From: Sphingobacteriaceae bacterium
Lineage (GTDB): Bacteria > Bacteroidota > Bacteroidia > Sphingobacteriales > Sphingobacteriaceae
Length of the DNA stretch: 14,668 nt
Direction of reading: 5' to 3'
NCBI GenBank assembly: GCA_025450155.1
Contig: JANWIB010000152.1
Coordinates: forward strand, 1-14,668
Positions 13,493 to 14,668 of this stretch are shown here, one piece after another; position 1 is the stretch's first letter; each line of letters begins with the position of its first letter. A program made the position numbers and the translations under genes. The notes under the pieces were generated by a model. That model was given only the letters and a program-made list of their open reading frames with translations. It was not told the origin of the DNA and ran no database searches.

Positions 13493-14668
13493 CTGTTGTT
13501 GAACGTAATGGTAAATGTAGTTCCTTTATTAAGCATACTTTCGTACGATACATGCCCGTTCATTAAACCAGTATATCTGGCAACAATATTCAAACCCAAG
13601 CCTGTTCCGGGAATATTAACAGTGTTATTGGCCCGAAAAAATGGCTCAAATAAATGTTTTTGATCCGCCTCCGGAATTCCAATACCGTTGTCGGCTACCG
13701 TAACAACGCACTGATCATCCTTAATTTCGGTATTAAACTCAATAAAGGTGTTTTCGCCAGAATATTTGATCGCATTCGAGATGAGATTAAAAATACAGTT
13801 TTTTAAAAGATTGGGATCCAAATAAACGGTACTCTTTAAGCCGGTATGCTGATAAATGATGGTTTGATTTTGCTTGGCTACCAATTGCATTTCTTCAATA
13901 ATCTCTTCAGCAAGTTTCACTAAATCAAATTCCTGAAAATTTGGTTCAACCTTTCCAGCCTCAAGCCTTTCCAATGATAAGAAATCATTCAATATAGTTG
14001 TCAGGTTCCCCACAGAGTTCTTAATCTTATTGACGTGTTTGAGAATGTGAGACTCATCACCCGTAGCTGCATACTTACTGATTAGCGAAGCCGATAATTG
14101 AATAGAGCTTAAAGGCGTTCTGAACTCGTGCGATGCCATGGAAACGAAGCGGCTTTTAAGCTGATTAAGTTCTTTTTCTTTCTCCAGGGATAAACTTATT
14201 TCTTCTTTGGCTTCTTCCAATTCCTTAACCGTACTTTGCAGCGAAGCGGTCCGTTCTTCTACCAGCCTTTCCAATTCTAAAGCATATTGGCGGATACGTT
14301 CTTCGGCTTCTTTTTCGCGACTCAGGTCATGAATAAAACCAGTATATATAGTATGCCCATTGTATGTTACTTCGCTTACCGCCAAACGAAAGGGGAAAAC
14401 GCCGCCATCTTTGCGCAAGCCCCTTACCTCCCGGCCAATGCCAATAATGTGGGGCGTACGTGTTTGCTGATAACGGCGAATATACTCATCGTGCTGATCT
14501 CTGTCAGGATTGGGCATGAGTATTGAAATATTCTTTCCAATTACTTCCTTTGGTATATATCCAAATAGTTTACACGCCGAAGGGTTAATAGATTCAATTA
14601 ACCCTCTGCTGTCAATAGTAATAATACCATCAATTGCATTTTCAATTATTGCATTTAATAAAGCCGCA
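13489..14668 (-). CDS. FixL-like PAS sensor histidine kinase, N-terminus cut by the window edge
   Basis: The frame is open to the right edge, so the ATG at 14517 is internal, not the start; 392 residues are visible (numbered from the codon at 14667). A PAS domain occupies about 1-118 (NAIIENAIDGIITID, CKLFGYIPKEVIGKNISILM). Its haem-pocket-like residues are H59 in QHDEYIRRY, R65, H73-I74 in TPHIIGIGR, R79 and L95. From memory of Bradyrhizobium FixL, these correspond in spacing to H200 (proximal haem ligand), R206, H214-I215, R220 and L236. A coiled-coil linker (about 118-170) precedes a complete kinase core: H180 in the H-box SHEFRTPL, N298 in the N-box, D327 in DNGIGIP, and GTGLGL at 354-359. 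No membrane segment is visible, but the N-terminus is missing. It overlaps the regulator gene by 4 bases, so the two are almost certainly partners. Haem binding is inferred, not shown. Confidence 0.93.
   Translation of the reverse strand, partial: AALLNAIIENAIDGIITIDSRGLIESINPSACKLFGYIPKEVIGKNISILMPNPDRDQHDEYIRRYQQTRTPHIIGIGREVRGLRKDGGVFPFRLAVSEVTYNGHTIYTGFIHDLSREKEAEERIRQYALELERLVEERTASLQSTVKELEEAKEEISLSLEKEKELNQLKSRFVSMASHEFRTPLSSIQLSASLISKYAATGDESHILKHVNKIKNSVGNLTTILNDFLSLERLEAGKVEPNFQEFDLVKLAEEIIEEMQLVAKQNQTIIYQHTGLKSTVYLDPNLLKNCIFNLISNAIKYSGENTFIEFNTEIKDDQCVVTVADNGIGIPEADQKHLFEPFFRANNTVNIPGTGLGLNIVARYTGLMNGHVSYESMLNKGTTFTITFNNR

Noticed and set aside
13489..14517. Histidine kinase taken to start at the ATG at 14517
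   Set aside because: The frame stays open to the window edge, and the 50 extra residues are the first half of the PAS domain, so 14517 is an internal methionine.
14287..14526. Rightward open frame opposite the histidine kinase gene
   Set aside because: It lies wholly antisense to the conserved PAS domain, has no recognisable domain, and is explained by codon bias on the real strand. The same holds for the other antisense frames, e.g. 9344-9739 opposite the slipin and 3230-3511 opposite the hydrolase.

Overview
The window is AT-rich and reads as a chromosomal segment of a Bacteroidota bacterium, most likely of the Sphingobacteriaceae/Pedobacter type. This is inferred from protein flavour (short-form homogentisate dioxygenase, paralogous four-helix-bundle proteins), weak Shine-Dalgarno signals, and several upstream matches to the Bacteroidota -7 box TAnnTTTG. 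No tRNA, rRNA, CRISPR array, transposase or phage gene was seen. All gene-free stretches are shorter than 300 bases.

Region 1 (1-5579) is a tyrosine/homogentisate degradation locus in two divergent arms. The leftward arm is homogentisate 1,2-dioxygenase, a four-helix-bundle protein, then 4-hydroxyphenylpyruvate dioxygenase, which runs off the left edge. The rightward arm is an unrecognised secreted protein, a fumarylacetoacetate hydrolase-family enzyme, a second four-helix-bundle protein, and a flavin-reductase-family protein. Together they cover 4-hydroxyphenylpyruvate to homogentisate to maleylacetoacetate, and the final hydrolysis to fumarate and acetoacetate. No maleylacetoacetate isomerase is visible. 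Each four-helix-bundle gene is wrapped in short degenerate repeats, as if inserted into the locus.

Region 2 (5641-11283) is a run of rightward genes without an obvious shared pathway: an exported SxxK serine hydrolase, a CBS-pair protein, a class A FAD monooxygenase, a slipin, and a lipoprotein-type GH13 alpha-amylase.

Region 3 (11321-14668, all leftward) is a coherent signalling unit. A histidine kinase, cut by the right edge, carries a PAS domain with the FixL haem-pocket residues at FixL spacing. It overlaps by 4 bp a response regulator that fuses a receiver domain to a CRP/FNR-type DNA-binding protein with an FNR-like recognition helix. Next comes a fermentative-type D-lactate dehydrogenase with an FNR-box-like sequence and a TAnnTTTG box just upstream. 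I read this as a candidate oxygen-sensing FixL-to-(FixJ-FixK fusion) switch that may control fermentation. It is the most interesting part of the window.
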